DNA of 35,704 nucleotides from Alphaproteobacteria bacterium. Its GTDB lineage: Bacteria; Pseudomonadota; Alphaproteobacteria; JAUXUR01. Made by a program: the position numbers and the translations under genes. Under the pieces are notes generated by a model. The model ran no database searches, was not told the DNA's origin, and saw nothing but the letters and a program-made list of their open reading frames with translations. Location of the stretch: assembly GCA_030680745.1 (NCBI GenBank), contig JAUXUR010000072.1:1-35704 (forward strand), given 5' to 3'. This document shows positions 22,333 through 30,301 of this stretch, in pieces; the first letter of the stretch is position 1; each line of letters opens with the position of its first letter.

Positions 22333-23157
22333 TTATGATTTTTGTAGATGTTTTGTCCACCTTTTACGCCAATAGAATAAACAAATTGTTAATTCAAGGT
22401 CAGTTTGGGCATAAGCAAATCCTTGATTGGCTGCTTTTTCAATCCATTCAAAGTACTTTCTATAATTCTTATCTACGGACTTTGTATAATTATGAACTAC
22501 ATAAAAACCATCCAGATACATCAAACCAAGCGCATATTGAGCACGAGCACATCCTTGAATAGCTGCTTTTTTATACAATTCAAAGGCCTTTTTATCATCC
22601 CGCTTTATACCAAACGTATGGTGGAGATAAAAATGATGTATCCTCCCAAAGCGATATTGGGCAAAAGCATATTCTTGATTAGCTGCTTTTTCAAACCAAT
22701 TAAAAGCTTCTTCGTAATTTTTGTCTACACCTTTTCCAAACTCGTACATCAGCCCTAAAATATATTGAGCATAAGAATTATTGGATTGAGCTTTTTCTAA
22801 TATTATTTCATAATGTTCTTTTAATTCATCTTTCATATCGAACTCAATTAATAATCCATAATATCTTTCGTCTTTTTTAATTTTTTCTTCTAGATCACGA
22901 ATTTCTCTTTTTTCTTTCTCTATTTTTGATTCTAATACAATTCCATTATAAATAAGATCAATCAATTCATTTTCTTGTTCTTGTGTTCTATCATTTGACA
23001 ATAAAGTAAGATGATATTGTTCAGTGAGTCTATTTTTTTCATTTACTACAATAATATTTTGATTAGAATTGTTATCTTCGTACATAGAAAATGCTGCATT
23101 ACAACAAAATGCAGAAAGCAATATAAACAAAGAAGAAATGTTTTTATATTTGGTCAT
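22333..23157 (-). CDS. Secreted Sel1-repeat protein (copy 2)
   Basis: 274 residues, a paralogue of the protein at 20944-21849. The signal peptide differs by only two residues (MTKYKNISSLFILLSAFCCNAAFS), and the first 140 residues are nearly the same (TLLSNDRTQEQENEL; LLIEFDMKDELKEHYEIILE). The repeat region has diverged: units SYAQYILGLMYEFGKGVDKN, AFNWFEKAANQEYAFAQYRFG, AFELYKKAAIQGCARAQYALGLMYLDG and YFEWIEKAANQGFAYAQTDLE, with inserted segments (HHFYLHHTFGIKRDD; FYVVHNYTKSVDKNY). The C-terminus is WRKRWTKHLQKS. The conserved export and coiled region with a faster-changing repeat region suggests selection on binding specificity. The ribosome site is AGGATGG. Confidence 0.93.
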   Translation of the reverse strand: MTKYKNISSLFILLSAFCCNAAFSMYEDNNSNQNIIVVNEKNRLTEQYHLTLLSNDRTQEQENELIDLIYNGIVLESKIEKEKREIRDLEEKIKKDERYYGLLIEFDMKDELKEHYEIILEKAQSNNSYAQYILGLMYEFGKGVDKNYEEAFNWFEKAANQEYAFAQYRFGRIHHFYLHHTFGIKRDDKKAFELYKKAAIQGCARAQYALGLMYLDGFYVVHNYTKSVDKNYRKYFEWIEKAANQGFAYAQTDLELTICLFYWRKRWTKHLQKS

Positions 23158-23261
23158 AGTCCATCCTGATAAAGTTATTTAATTACAGATAATTCAGACT
23201 GGACTATATACAACCATATAAATTTGAACAAGCACATTTGGTATTTAAATGAAATAACACT

Positions 23262-23330
23262 GACCTATCCACTTCCCTCTATCATTTTTGACCTAAAAAT
23301 TATACACTTTGGGAAATTCTTTCTGAACGA
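23262..23330. repeat. Upstream flank of Sel1 gene, direct repeat copy 2
   Basis: Matches 22022-22090. It contains CCACTTCCCTCTATCATTTT and AAAAATTATACACTTTGG. Marks the outer limit of the Sel1 tandem duplication unit. Confidence 0.8.
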
Positions 23331-23347
23331 AACAGATATGCCCACAC

Positions 23348-23453
23348 TATAGTCGATAGAATTGGGAAGCAGACAAGAAACAACGAACGAAGTGTATCCT
23401 TATATACATGAGTGAGGCGTGACGCTGTATCCTTCCAATAACTATCGACTATA
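23348..23453. repeat. Palindromic repeat family 2, copy B
   Basis: Arms TATAGTCGATAG/CTATCGACTATA with core AGAAACAACGAACGAAGTGT and inner GTATCCTTATATACATGAG. It matches 9901-10010. It abuts the family 1 element at 23453 without a gap, forming a composite palindrome block upstream of ftsW. Confidence 0.8.
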
Positions 23454-23558
23454 TTTTAAAATGTGGGTAGAAAGATTGTGTGATAAACAAACGGAATGTA
23501 TTTCTTCATACATGAGTATTGCGAATCCTGCAATCTGACACCCTCCACAATTTAAAAT
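23453..23558 (-). repeat. Palindromic repeat family 1, copy D (inverted)
   Basis: Arms ATTTTAAAATGTGG/CCACAATTTAAAAT, 106 bp, orientation as copy C. It ends 12 bp before the ftsW start and overlaps its ribosome-site region, so any ftsW transcript starting upstream would carry this hairpin in its leader. Confidence 0.85.
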
Positions 23559-23570
23559 AGAAAGGGCATA

Positions 23571-24764
23571 ATGATTAAATCATTTTCACGAAACGATACT
23601 TCCTTATTAGCACGCTGGTGGTGGACTGTTGACAGGCTTAGTCTTGCAACGATTTTATTTATTATTGTATTTGGCTCGATCCTTATTTTTGCGGCCAGTC
23701 CAGCTGTTGCCGAGCGTATTGGCCTTGATTCTTATCATTTTGTTATACGCCAATTTATATTTTTAATACCATCACTATTCATCATGATTTTTGTTTCTTT
23801 TTTCTCACCTCGACAGATTCAATACGCAGCCCTTCTTCTATTTGCTGTTACTTTCATAGGACTTATCCTCACCCTTGTGATTGGCGTTGAAATTAAAGGC
23901 GCAAAAAGATGGATTGGTCTCGGCATGCTTTCTTTACAACCCTCTGAATTTGCAAAACCGGCTTTTGCTATTTTATCTGCGTGGCTTATTGCCAATCGTC
24001 TTGAAAACCCTCATTTTCCAGGCAAAATCTATTCTTTTGGTCTTTTTATACTCATTATGGCATTATTATTGTCTCAACCCGATATTGGTATGGCTGTTGT
24101 CATGACATCCATTTGGTTTACCCAATTTTTTATTGCAGGCCTTCCGTTTATTTGGATTGCCATTATCATCTGTTTTGGTGTGCTTGGCATTGGAAGCGCT
24201 TATTTTCTTTTTCCACATGCTGCAAGCCGTATCGACAAATTTTTAGATCCTAGTAATCTTGGGTATCAGATTGAAAAATCGCTTGAAGCTTTTATGCGCG
24301 GCGGTATTTTTGGTCGAGGTCCCGGTGAAGGTCGTGTCAAAGAATATTTACCTGACGCCCATGCTGATTTTGTTTTTGCCGTCGCTGGTGAAGAATTTGG
24401 CCTCATTGCCTGCTTGATTATTATAGGTCTTTTTACCTTTGTTCTTTATCGTGGGTTAAAACGTCTTATGCATGAAAGCAATATGTTTATTGTATTAGCA
24501 GCTTCTGGATTGCTTGTTCAATTTGCCTTACAAGCCATTATTAATATGGCATCCACCCTTCATTTAATTCCCACTAAGGGGATGACCCTGCCCTTCATGA
24601 GTTATGGCGGATCGTCTTTACTCGCCCTTGCCCTTAATATCGGCATGTTGCTTGCACTCACAAGACGACGCGGCGACAGTGGTGATAGTTTTATTAATAA
24701 AACCCTTAACCAAATAAAAACGCCAACGCGCGCTAAATCAGCAGCGAGCCTTCACCATGACTAG
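23571..24764 (+). CDS. ftsW: Septal peptidoglycan polymerase FtsW
   Basis: 397 residues, a SEDS-family polytopic membrane protein of about ten transmembrane helices. Family blocks are VRQ-type FVIRQFIFLIPS, the loop GAKRWIGLGMLSLQPSEFAKP, LLLSQPDIGMAVVM, the conserved loop GRGPGEGRVKEYLPDAHADFVFAVAGEEFG, and PTKGMTLPFMSYGGSSLL. These distinguish FtsW/RodA; the position with murG identifies FtsW. It polymerises septal glycan with FtsI from lipid II. The ribosome site is AAAGGG. It overlaps murG by 8 bp. The usual upstream genes (ftsI, murE, murF, mraY, murD) are absent, replaced by repeats and Sel1 genes. Confidence 0.97.
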   Translation: MIKSFSRNDTSLLARWWWTVDRLSLATILFIIVFGSILIFAASPAVAERIGLDSYHFVIRQFIFLIPSLFIMIFVSFFSPRQIQYAALLLFAVTFIGLILTLVIGVEIKGAKRWIGLGMLSLQPSEFAKPAFAILSAWLIANRLENPHFPGKIYSFGLFILIMALLLSQPDIGMAVVMTSIWFTQFFIAGLPFIWIAIIICFGVLGIGSAYFLFPHAASRIDKFLDPSNLGYQIEKSLEAFMRGGIFGRGPGEGRVKEYLPDAHADFVFAVAGEEFGLIACLIIIGLFTFVLYRGLKRLMHESNMFIVLAASGLLVQFALQAIINMASTLHLIPTKGMTLPFMSYGGSSLLALALNIGMLLALTRRRGDSGDSFINKTLNQIKTPTRAKSAASLHHD

Positions 24765-25821
24765 ACCAATTATACTTGTATCGGGCGGCACTGCAGGTCA
24801 TCTTTTTCCAGCGATTGCTCTTGAAAAAGCGCTTAAAGATCAAGGTGCCACAGCCCTAATTTTAACGGACACCCGCGGTGCGCAATACATTAATCCCGAT
24901 GATCTTTTAAATGACCGATTATCAATCAACCATCAAACAGGCTCATTCCAAAAAGGCATTGGTGTTTTTAAAGATTTTTTCAAAACGCGTTCACTTTTCA
25001 AAAAACTTAATCCCTCTTATGTCATAGGATTTGGTGGATATCCAACGCTCGCCCCGTTGTGGGCAGCACATTCTTTAAAAATTCCAGTCATCATTCATGA
25101 ACAAAATGCGCTTATGGGCAAAGCCAATCGACTTATTACACCTATCGCCCAAAAAATTGCACTTAGTTTTGAGCGTACCTTTGGCATTCGCGACAAAAAT
25201 AAATCAAAATGCACTTATATTGGCAATCCCGTTCGTCCTGAAATACTTAGTTTTCAAAACCAACAAAAACCTATTTCATCAACAGATAAATTTAATATGC
25301 TTATCATAGGCGGTTCTCAAGGTGCAAAAATATTCAGCGATATTATGCCTGATGCCATTGCTTTATTGCCAAATGACATTCAGAAACAACTTAAAATAAC
25401 CCAACAAGTACGACCTGAATATCTTGAAGAAACGAGCGCAAAATATAAAAACCTTTCAGCTGAAGTCGAGTTATCCTCCTTTTTTCAGCAAATGGGTGAA
25501 AAAATAATAAACACACATTTGATGATCTGTCGCTCTGGCGCTTCCACTATCGCAGAAAATCTTATCCTAGGATGCCCCGCTTTATATATTCCTTTACCAA
25601 GTTCTGCTGAAAATCACCAATATATCAATGCAAAAGAAATAGAACGCCTAAAATCAGGTATATTAATTGAACAAAAAAATTTAACACCTGCAAGCTTAGC
25701 AACTGAAATTCTTCACTATTTTCATAATCGTACAGACCTTGTTGAAATTAAGACACAGTCAAAAGTAAATGCTCGTCCTCAAGCCGCTGAAAACCTAGCA
25801 AATTTGATCATTCAAGCTTAG
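24757..25821 (+). CDS. murG: UDP-GlcNAc:lipid I GlcNAc transferase MurG
   Basis: 354 residues. The glycine-rich loop reads SGGTAGHLFPAIAL (usual GGTGGHxxPA, with Ala for one Gly). The membrane-associating loop GFGGYPTLAPLWAA, HEQNALMGKANRLI, the second G loop IGGSQGAKIFSDIMP and the donor-site CRSGASTIAENLILGCPALYIPLP...DHQ-like block (ENHQYINA) are present. MurG adds GlcNAc to lipid I to make lipid II at the inner face of the membrane. The start overlaps ftsW, implying translational coupling. Confidence 0.97.
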   Translation: MTRPIILVSGGTAGHLFPAIALEKALKDQGATALILTDTRGAQYINPDDLLNDRLSINHQTGSFQKGIGVFKDFFKTRSLFKKLNPSYVIGFGGYPTLAPLWAAHSLKIPVIIHEQNALMGKANRLITPIAQKIALSFERTFGIRDKNKSKCTYIGNPVRPEILSFQNQQKPISSTDKFNMLIIGGSQGAKIFSDIMPDAIALLPNDIQKQLKITQQVRPEYLEETSAKYKNLSAEVELSSFFQQMGEKIINTHLMICRSGASTIAENLILGCPALYIPLPSSAENHQYINAKEIERLKSGILIEQKNLTPASLATEILHYFHNRTDLVEIKTQSKVNARPQAAENLANLIIQA

Positions 25822-25858
25822 TATTAATAGAATTCGCAAATTTATTAGGACAGCCTTT

Positions 25859-27295
25859 ATGACAAATTCACCGCAAGCTATTGGTATCATTCATTTTATT
25901 GGCATTGGCGGCATTGGCATGAGTGGTATTGCCGAAGTACTTCACAATATTGGCTATAAAGTCCAAGGAAGTGATTTATCTGATGGACCCAATATTCAAC
26001 GTTTAGAAAAAATAGGCATTCCTATTTTTATTGGCCATAAAGCATCCCAAATAGCCGACGTTGAAGTTGTTGTTATTTCCTCAGATGTCCCTGATACAAA
26101 TCCAGAATTGATTGAAGCACGCGCGCGCCTTATCCCTGTAGTCAGACGTGCTGAAATGCTTGGCGAATTAATGCGTTTCAAAAGTGCTATAGCAGTTGCC
26201 GGCACACATGGCAAAACAACAACAACATCCCTTATTGCGAGCCTTCTCGAAACCGCTAAAATGGACCCAACCGTTGTGAATGGTGGGATTATAAATTCAT
26301 ATAATACCAATGCACGTCTTGGCACAGGCGAATGGATGGTTGTCGAAGCAGATGAATCTGATGGCAGCTTTTTAAAACTACCCGCCACAATCGCCGTTAT
26401 TACCAATATCGATCCAGAACATATGAATTATTACGGCACATTCGACAATTTAAAACTTGCTTTCGAGAATTTCATTCTCAATATTCCCTTTTATGGCTTT
26501 GGCGTTTTATGCCTTGATCACCCTGTTGTGCAATCTATTATTCCTCATGTATCAGAACGTCGTTTAATTACTTATGGTACCAATCCACAGGCTAATGTTA
26601 GAGCACACAATATTCAGCTTCAGCCTGAAGGCGCACGTTTTGACGTTGAAATTATGACCCGCAAACTTAAACGCCCTAAACATCTTAAAAATATATTTTT
26701 ACCCATGATGGGACACCATAACGTCTTGAATTCATTGGTGCCTATTGCTATTGGCCATGAATTAGGTCTTGCTGACGATGTTATTATAGAAGGGCTCGCT
26801 CAATTTAAAGGGGTGAAACGCCGGTTTACTAAAACAGGACATGTAGACGGCATCACAATTATTGATGATTACGGCCATCATCCCGTTGAAATTAAAGCAG
26901 TTTTAAAAGCAGGAAGACAAGCCACCAAAAACAAAATTATTGCTGTCTTTCAACCCCATCGTTATACACGTGTTGAAAGCCTATTCGAAGAATTTTGTAG
27001 TGCTTTTAATGATGCCGATATCGTCATCGTCTCTGATGTTTACGCCGCCCGCGAAGATGCAATCCCTGGCATTTCGAAAGAAAGCCTTGTCGCCGGCTTA
27101 CGTCAGCATGGTCATCGTCAAGTTATTTCCCTTCCAAATCCACATCATTTGCCAGAAATTGTGCATTCAATGGCGCAAAAAGGTGATTATGTTATTTGCT
27201 TAGGCGCAGGCGATGTCACAAAATGGGCTTATGCGCTCCCTGAAGCGCTCGAAAAAATAAGATCAACAACACAATTCCAAGAGGCTTATGTTTAA
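25859..27295 (+). CDS. murC: UDP-MurNAc:L-alanine ligase MurC
   Basis: 478 residues, full Mur ligase with three domains. The N-terminal Rossmann part has FIGIGGIGMSGIAEVL and VQGSDLSD. The ATP-binding domain has VAGTHGKTTTTSLIAS (P-loop) and VEADESDGSFLKL. The central block includes MMGHHNVLNSLVPIAIG, and the C-terminal domain has IIDDYGHHPVEIKAVL and VFQPHRYTR. MurC adds the first amino acid of the stem peptide in the cytoplasm. The gap to murG is 37 bp; the stop TAA overlaps the start of murB (TAATG). Confidence 0.98.
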   Translation: MTNSPQAIGIIHFIGIGGIGMSGIAEVLHNIGYKVQGSDLSDGPNIQRLEKIGIPIFIGHKASQIADVEVVVISSDVPDTNPELIEARARLIPVVRRAEMLGELMRFKSAIAVAGTHGKTTTTSLIASLLETAKMDPTVVNGGIINSYNTNARLGTGEWMVVEADESDGSFLKLPATIAVITNIDPEHMNYYGTFDNLKLAFENFILNIPFYGFGVLCLDHPVVQSIIPHVSERRLITYGTNPQANVRAHNIQLQPEGARFDVEIMTRKLKRPKHLKNIFLPMMGHHNVLNSLVPIAIGHELGLADDVIIEGLAQFKGVKRRFTKTGHVDGITIIDDYGHHPVEIKAVLKAGRQATKNKIIAVFQPHRYTRVESLFEEFCSAFNDADIVIVSDVYAAREDAIPGISKESLVAGLRQHGHRQVISLPNPHHLPEIVHSMAQKGDYVICLGAGDVTKWAYALPEALEKIRSTTQFQEAYV

Positions 27296-28212
27296 TGAGC
27301 ATCAGCCCCTTCCCTTCTTTATTGCCGCATATGCCGGACGTCAAGGGACGATTAAGTGAATTTGCGCTTTTGTCTAAAACAACATGGTTTCAGGTTGGCG
27401 GCCCAGCACAATTACTGTATAAACCAGAAAATGCTGACGAATTATCCTATTTTTTAGCTCACAAACCCACCTCTATTCCTCTCACAACCATTGGCGTTGG
27501 TTCTAATTTGCTGGTGCGTGATGGTGGCATCGAAGGCATTGTCTTAAGACTTGGTAAAGGGTTCACCGACATGGTTGTTACAAACAACCAAATCCAAATC
27601 GGATCGGGCGCGCTGGATATCAACGCTTCTCTTTTTGCATACCAACACAACCTTGGTGGTTTTGAATTTTTAAGCGGCATCCCCGGTACAATCGGTGGCG
27701 CTTTACGCATGAATGCTGGTGCCTATGGTCGTGAAATCAAAGATATTTTTATATCCGCGATCGCCCTTGACCCCAAAGGAAAAGTGCATAAACTAACAAT
27801 TGAGGATATGGGCTTTTCAATGCGCCATTGCGCCATTCCCCAAGATTGGATTTTTATTTCAGCTATATTGCAAGGTTATGAGGATGACCCACAGATTATC
27901 GCGGATAAAAACAAACACATCAAAAACCAACGCGAATCAACCCAACCGGTAAAATCCAGAACAGGCGGAAGCACTTTTGTGAATCCAAAAGGCTATAAAG
28001 CTTGGGAGCTTATCGAACAAGCAGGATGTCGGGGCTTACGTTTTGGCAATGCCATGGTGTCTGATTTGCATTGCAATTTCTTAATCAATACAGGCGACGC
28101 CACAGCCCATGACATTGAAAGCTTGGGGCAACTTGTGCAATCACGTGTATTGGATGCAAGCGGTATTCTTTTGGAATGGGAGATTAAACGAATTGGTCAA
28201 CGACTGGTTTAA
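27295..28212 (+). CDS. murB: UDP-N-acetylenolpyruvoylglucosamine reductase MurB
   Basis: 305 residues. FAD-binding PCMH-type domain with TWFQVGGPAQLL, IGVGSNLLVRDGGIEG, FEFLSGIPGTIGGALRMNAGAYG and the C-terminal active-site region SRTGGSTFVNP, where Ser is the proton donor. GMSF-like MRHC and WELIEQAGCRG also match. MurB reduces enolpyruvyl-UDP-GlcNAc to UDP-MurNAc with NADPH. Start overlaps the murC stop by one base. A 178-bp nested-hairpin repeat lies between murB and ddl, inside the operon. Confidence 0.97.
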   Translation: MSISPFPSLLPHMPDVKGRLSEFALLSKTTWFQVGGPAQLLYKPENADELSYFLAHKPTSIPLTTIGVGSNLLVRDGGIEGIVLRLGKGFTDMVVTNNQIQIGSGALDINASLFAYQHNLGGFEFLSGIPGTIGGALRMNAGAYGREIKDIFISAIALDPKGKVHKLTIEDMGFSMRHCAIPQDWIFISAILQGYEDDPQIIADKNKHIKNQRESTQPVKSRTGGSTFVNPKGYKAWELIEQAGCRGLRFGNAMVSDLHCNFLINTGDATAHDIESLGQLVQSRVLDASGILLEWEIKRIGQRLV

Positions 28213-28228
28213 TCGGATTTCTCACTCT

Positions 28229-28406
28229 GTTTCCCTGGACAAGCGAGAAGCAAAGCTTCGAGTTAGATCCAGGGTCCAGACTAAAATACATGCTCGTGAG
28301 AGCATGACTCTATTTTTTCTAAAGCATGTCATGATCTGCGATCATGAGTACTTCTGGACCCTGGATCCGCATTCGAGCCCTTTGGGCTCTCATTGGTCCA
28401 GGGAAC
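28229..28406. repeat. Nested-hairpin repeat family 3, copy B, inside the dcw operon
   Basis: 178 bp. Outer arms GTTTCCCTGGAC/GTCCAGGGAAC, second arms GGATCCAGGGTCCAG-like/CTGGACCCTGGATCC, and two inner hairpins CATGCTCGTGAGAGCATG and CATGATCTGCGATCATG. It matches 2269-2444 in layout and inner sequence. It sits between murB and ddl, so in the mRNA it would form a large structure that may stabilise or partly terminate the transcript. Confidence 0.87.
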
Positions 28407-28449
28407 AAAGTAAGATTTTGAAAACGATCTGATAATTGATGGATTATAA

Positions 28450-29382
28450 ATGACAAAAAAAATTGAACGCAAAAATATTGTTCTTCTTAAAGGTGGTTGG
28501 TCAACGGAACGTGAAGTTTCGCTTACAACAGCTATAGGCATTGAAAAAGCGCTTAAAACTTTAGGTCATGACGTTAAATCCATTGACCTTCATCGTGATA
28601 TGGAACAGCTTGTGAAAGCTTTAAACCCAAAACCAGATCTTGTCTTTAATGCGTTGCATGGCAAATGGGGTGAAGATGGCTGCATCCAGGCAGTGCTTGA
28701 TATGATGGCCATCCCTTATACGCATTCAGGCAGACTTTCTTCCAAACTTGCCATGAACAAGCATATTGCAATCCAACTTTTTAGAAATGCAGGCCTTCCC
28801 ATTGCTGAAAGTTATGTTACAACGATAGATGATGCGCTTTCTAATCCCAAAATGTCACCGCCTTATGTTATTAAACCTGTTTCTGAGGGTTCAAGTGTTG
28901 GCGTTCATATCGTTCATGAAAATACAAAACCTAATTTTGATCCCAAAGATTGGATGCTTGATCCCATAGTACTGGTTGAACGTTACATCCCAGGACGTGA
29001 ATTATCCGTCGCTATCATGGGCGATAAAGCGCTTGGCATTCTTGAATTGCGTCCCAAAACGGGCCTTTTTTATAATTATGAAGCAAAATATACAGATGGC
29101 ATGACAGAGCATTTAATGCCAGCCCCAATCCCTAAAGAAATAGAAGATTACGCAAAAGAAATTTCTCTTATTGCACATAAAACATTAGGATGTCGAGGTG
29201 TCACACGATCAGACATTCGTTTTGATGACACAAAAGGCAAGGATGGTATCATCTTACTTGAAGTCAATACACAACCGGGATTTACACCATTGTCTATTGT
29301 GCCTGAAATTGCACAATATAATGGCATTTCCTTTGAATCCTTGATTCAATGGATGGTTGAGGAAGCTAAATGCGACGCTTAG
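28450..29382 (+). CDS. ddl: D-alanine--D-alanine ligase
   Basis: 310 residues, ATP-grasp enzyme of DdlB type. N-terminal VLLKGGWSTEREVSLTTAIG (the glycine loop, with Trp where Gly/Ala is common), VFNALHGKWGEDGCIQ, then PYTHSGRLSSKLAMNKHIA, PYVIKPVSEGSSVGVHIV and the metal-binding ILLEVNTQPGFTPLS. It makes the D-Ala-D-Ala dipeptide for MurF in the cytoplasm. The start lies 237 bp after murB because of the inserted repeat element. It overlaps ftsQ by 13 bp. Confidence 0.97.
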   Translation: MTKKIERKNIVLLKGGWSTEREVSLTTAIGIEKALKTLGHDVKSIDLHRDMEQLVKALNPKPDLVFNALHGKWGEDGCIQAVLDMMAIPYTHSGRLSSKLAMNKHIAIQLFRNAGLPIAESYVTTIDDALSNPKMSPPYVIKPVSEGSSVGVHIVHENTKPNFDPKDWMLDPIVLVERYIPGRELSVAIMGDKALGILELRPKTGLFYNYEAKYTDGMTEHLMPAPIPKEIEDYAKEISLIAHKTLGCRGVTRSDIRFDDTKGKDGIILLEVNTQPGFTPLSIVPEIAQYNGISFESLIQWMVEEAKCDA

Positions 29383-30281
29383 ATTTTGTTGATAAAGCGG
29401 ATTTCCTTGATAGAAAACCGACTCCAGGTCGACAAACCCATATACGTGAGCGTAAACGTAAAAACATTTTTAAAACGTTTTTTTTAAGTGTTATAGGTCT
29501 TATTTTGTGTGCCGTTTTAATTACGTTAGCTATTTTATGGCAACAAGGCATTATTCACGAAAAATACACCGAATTAAAACAAAATGTTTTAAATTACACG
29601 GCTGAATTTGGACTTCAAGTACGTGATATTATTGTTGAAGGTCGTAACGAAACACCCAAAGATGCTATTTTAGAAGCAATCGGCGTGAATAGCGGCGATC
29701 CAATCCTTGCTTTTGACCCTGCCATTGCCAAAGCACGCATTGAAGCTTTGCCTTGGATCTCCCATGTCAGCATCGAACGTCGTTTACCCGATAGTCTTTA
29801 TGTTACTATTACTGAAAAAAAACCTATTGCTCTGTGGCAATTTCAAGAAAAATTATCCTTAATTGATAGCAATGGGACAAGCATTCCTGATGTTGATCGC
29901 AGCAAATACAAAAATATTCCCTTAATTGTGGGTGAAGATGCACCCAAATTTGCACCTTCTTTTTTTGAAATTTTAGAATCTGAATCGCATTTAAAATCAC
30001 TCATTGCCTCAGCCGTTATTATCGGCAAAAGACGTTGGGATCTGCATTTAAAAAACGGCATGATCGTCAAACTTCCTGAAAATAATGCATCGGCTGCATG
30101 GACACAATTGGCCCTTTTAGATCAAGAGCATAAATTGCTTGATCGCGATATCGCTATCATTGATTTCAGATTACCAGACCGCCTTATCATTAAAATGGCC
30201 TCCCCCAATGCACCCAACGAGACCATTCCCAATAAAACAAACACAGATATAAAACCACCGAAAGCTAGATTCAATGCATAA
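29370..30281 (+). CDS. ftsQ: Cell division protein FtsQ
   Basis: 303 residues, bitopic. A basic cytoplasmic N-terminus (HIRERKRKNIFK) is followed by one transmembrane helix (about residues 36-54). The POTRA domain follows (VRDIIVEGRNETPKDAILEA, then DPILAFDPAIAKARIEALPWISHVSIERRLPDSLYVTITEKKPIALWQ). The FtsQ domain then runs through LIDSNG and PLIVGEDAPKFAPSF. FtsQ scaffolds the divisome with FtsL and FtsB in the periplasm. It overlaps ddl and is 20 bp from ftsA. The C-terminal tail is short and polar. Placement fits the classic ddl-ftsQ-ftsA order. Confidence 0.96.
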   Translation: MRRLDFVDKADFLDRKPTPGRQTHIRERKRKNIFKTFFLSVIGLILCAVLITLAILWQQGIIHEKYTELKQNVLNYTAEFGLQVRDIIVEGRNETPKDAILEAIGVNSGDPILAFDPAIAKARIEALPWISHVSIERRLPDSLYVTITEKKPIALWQFQEKLSLIDSNGTSIPDVDRSKYKNIPLIVGEDAPKFAPSFFEILESESHLKSLIASAVIIGKRRWDLHLKNGMIVKLPENNASAAWTQLALLDQEHKLLDRDIAIIDFRLPDRLIIKMASPNAPNETIPNKTNTDIKPPKARFNA

Positions 30282-30301
30282 AACGTTTAAAACAGAGATT
30301 T

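Noticed and set aside
22335..22758. Plus-strand frames opposite the second Sel1 gene
   Set aside because: They are antisense shadows of a Sel1-repeat gene with clear repeats and signal peptide on the minus strand.
28109..28432. 107-codon frame overlapping the end of murB
   Set aside because: It runs through the family 3 repeat and has no ribosome site; murB in another frame is certain.
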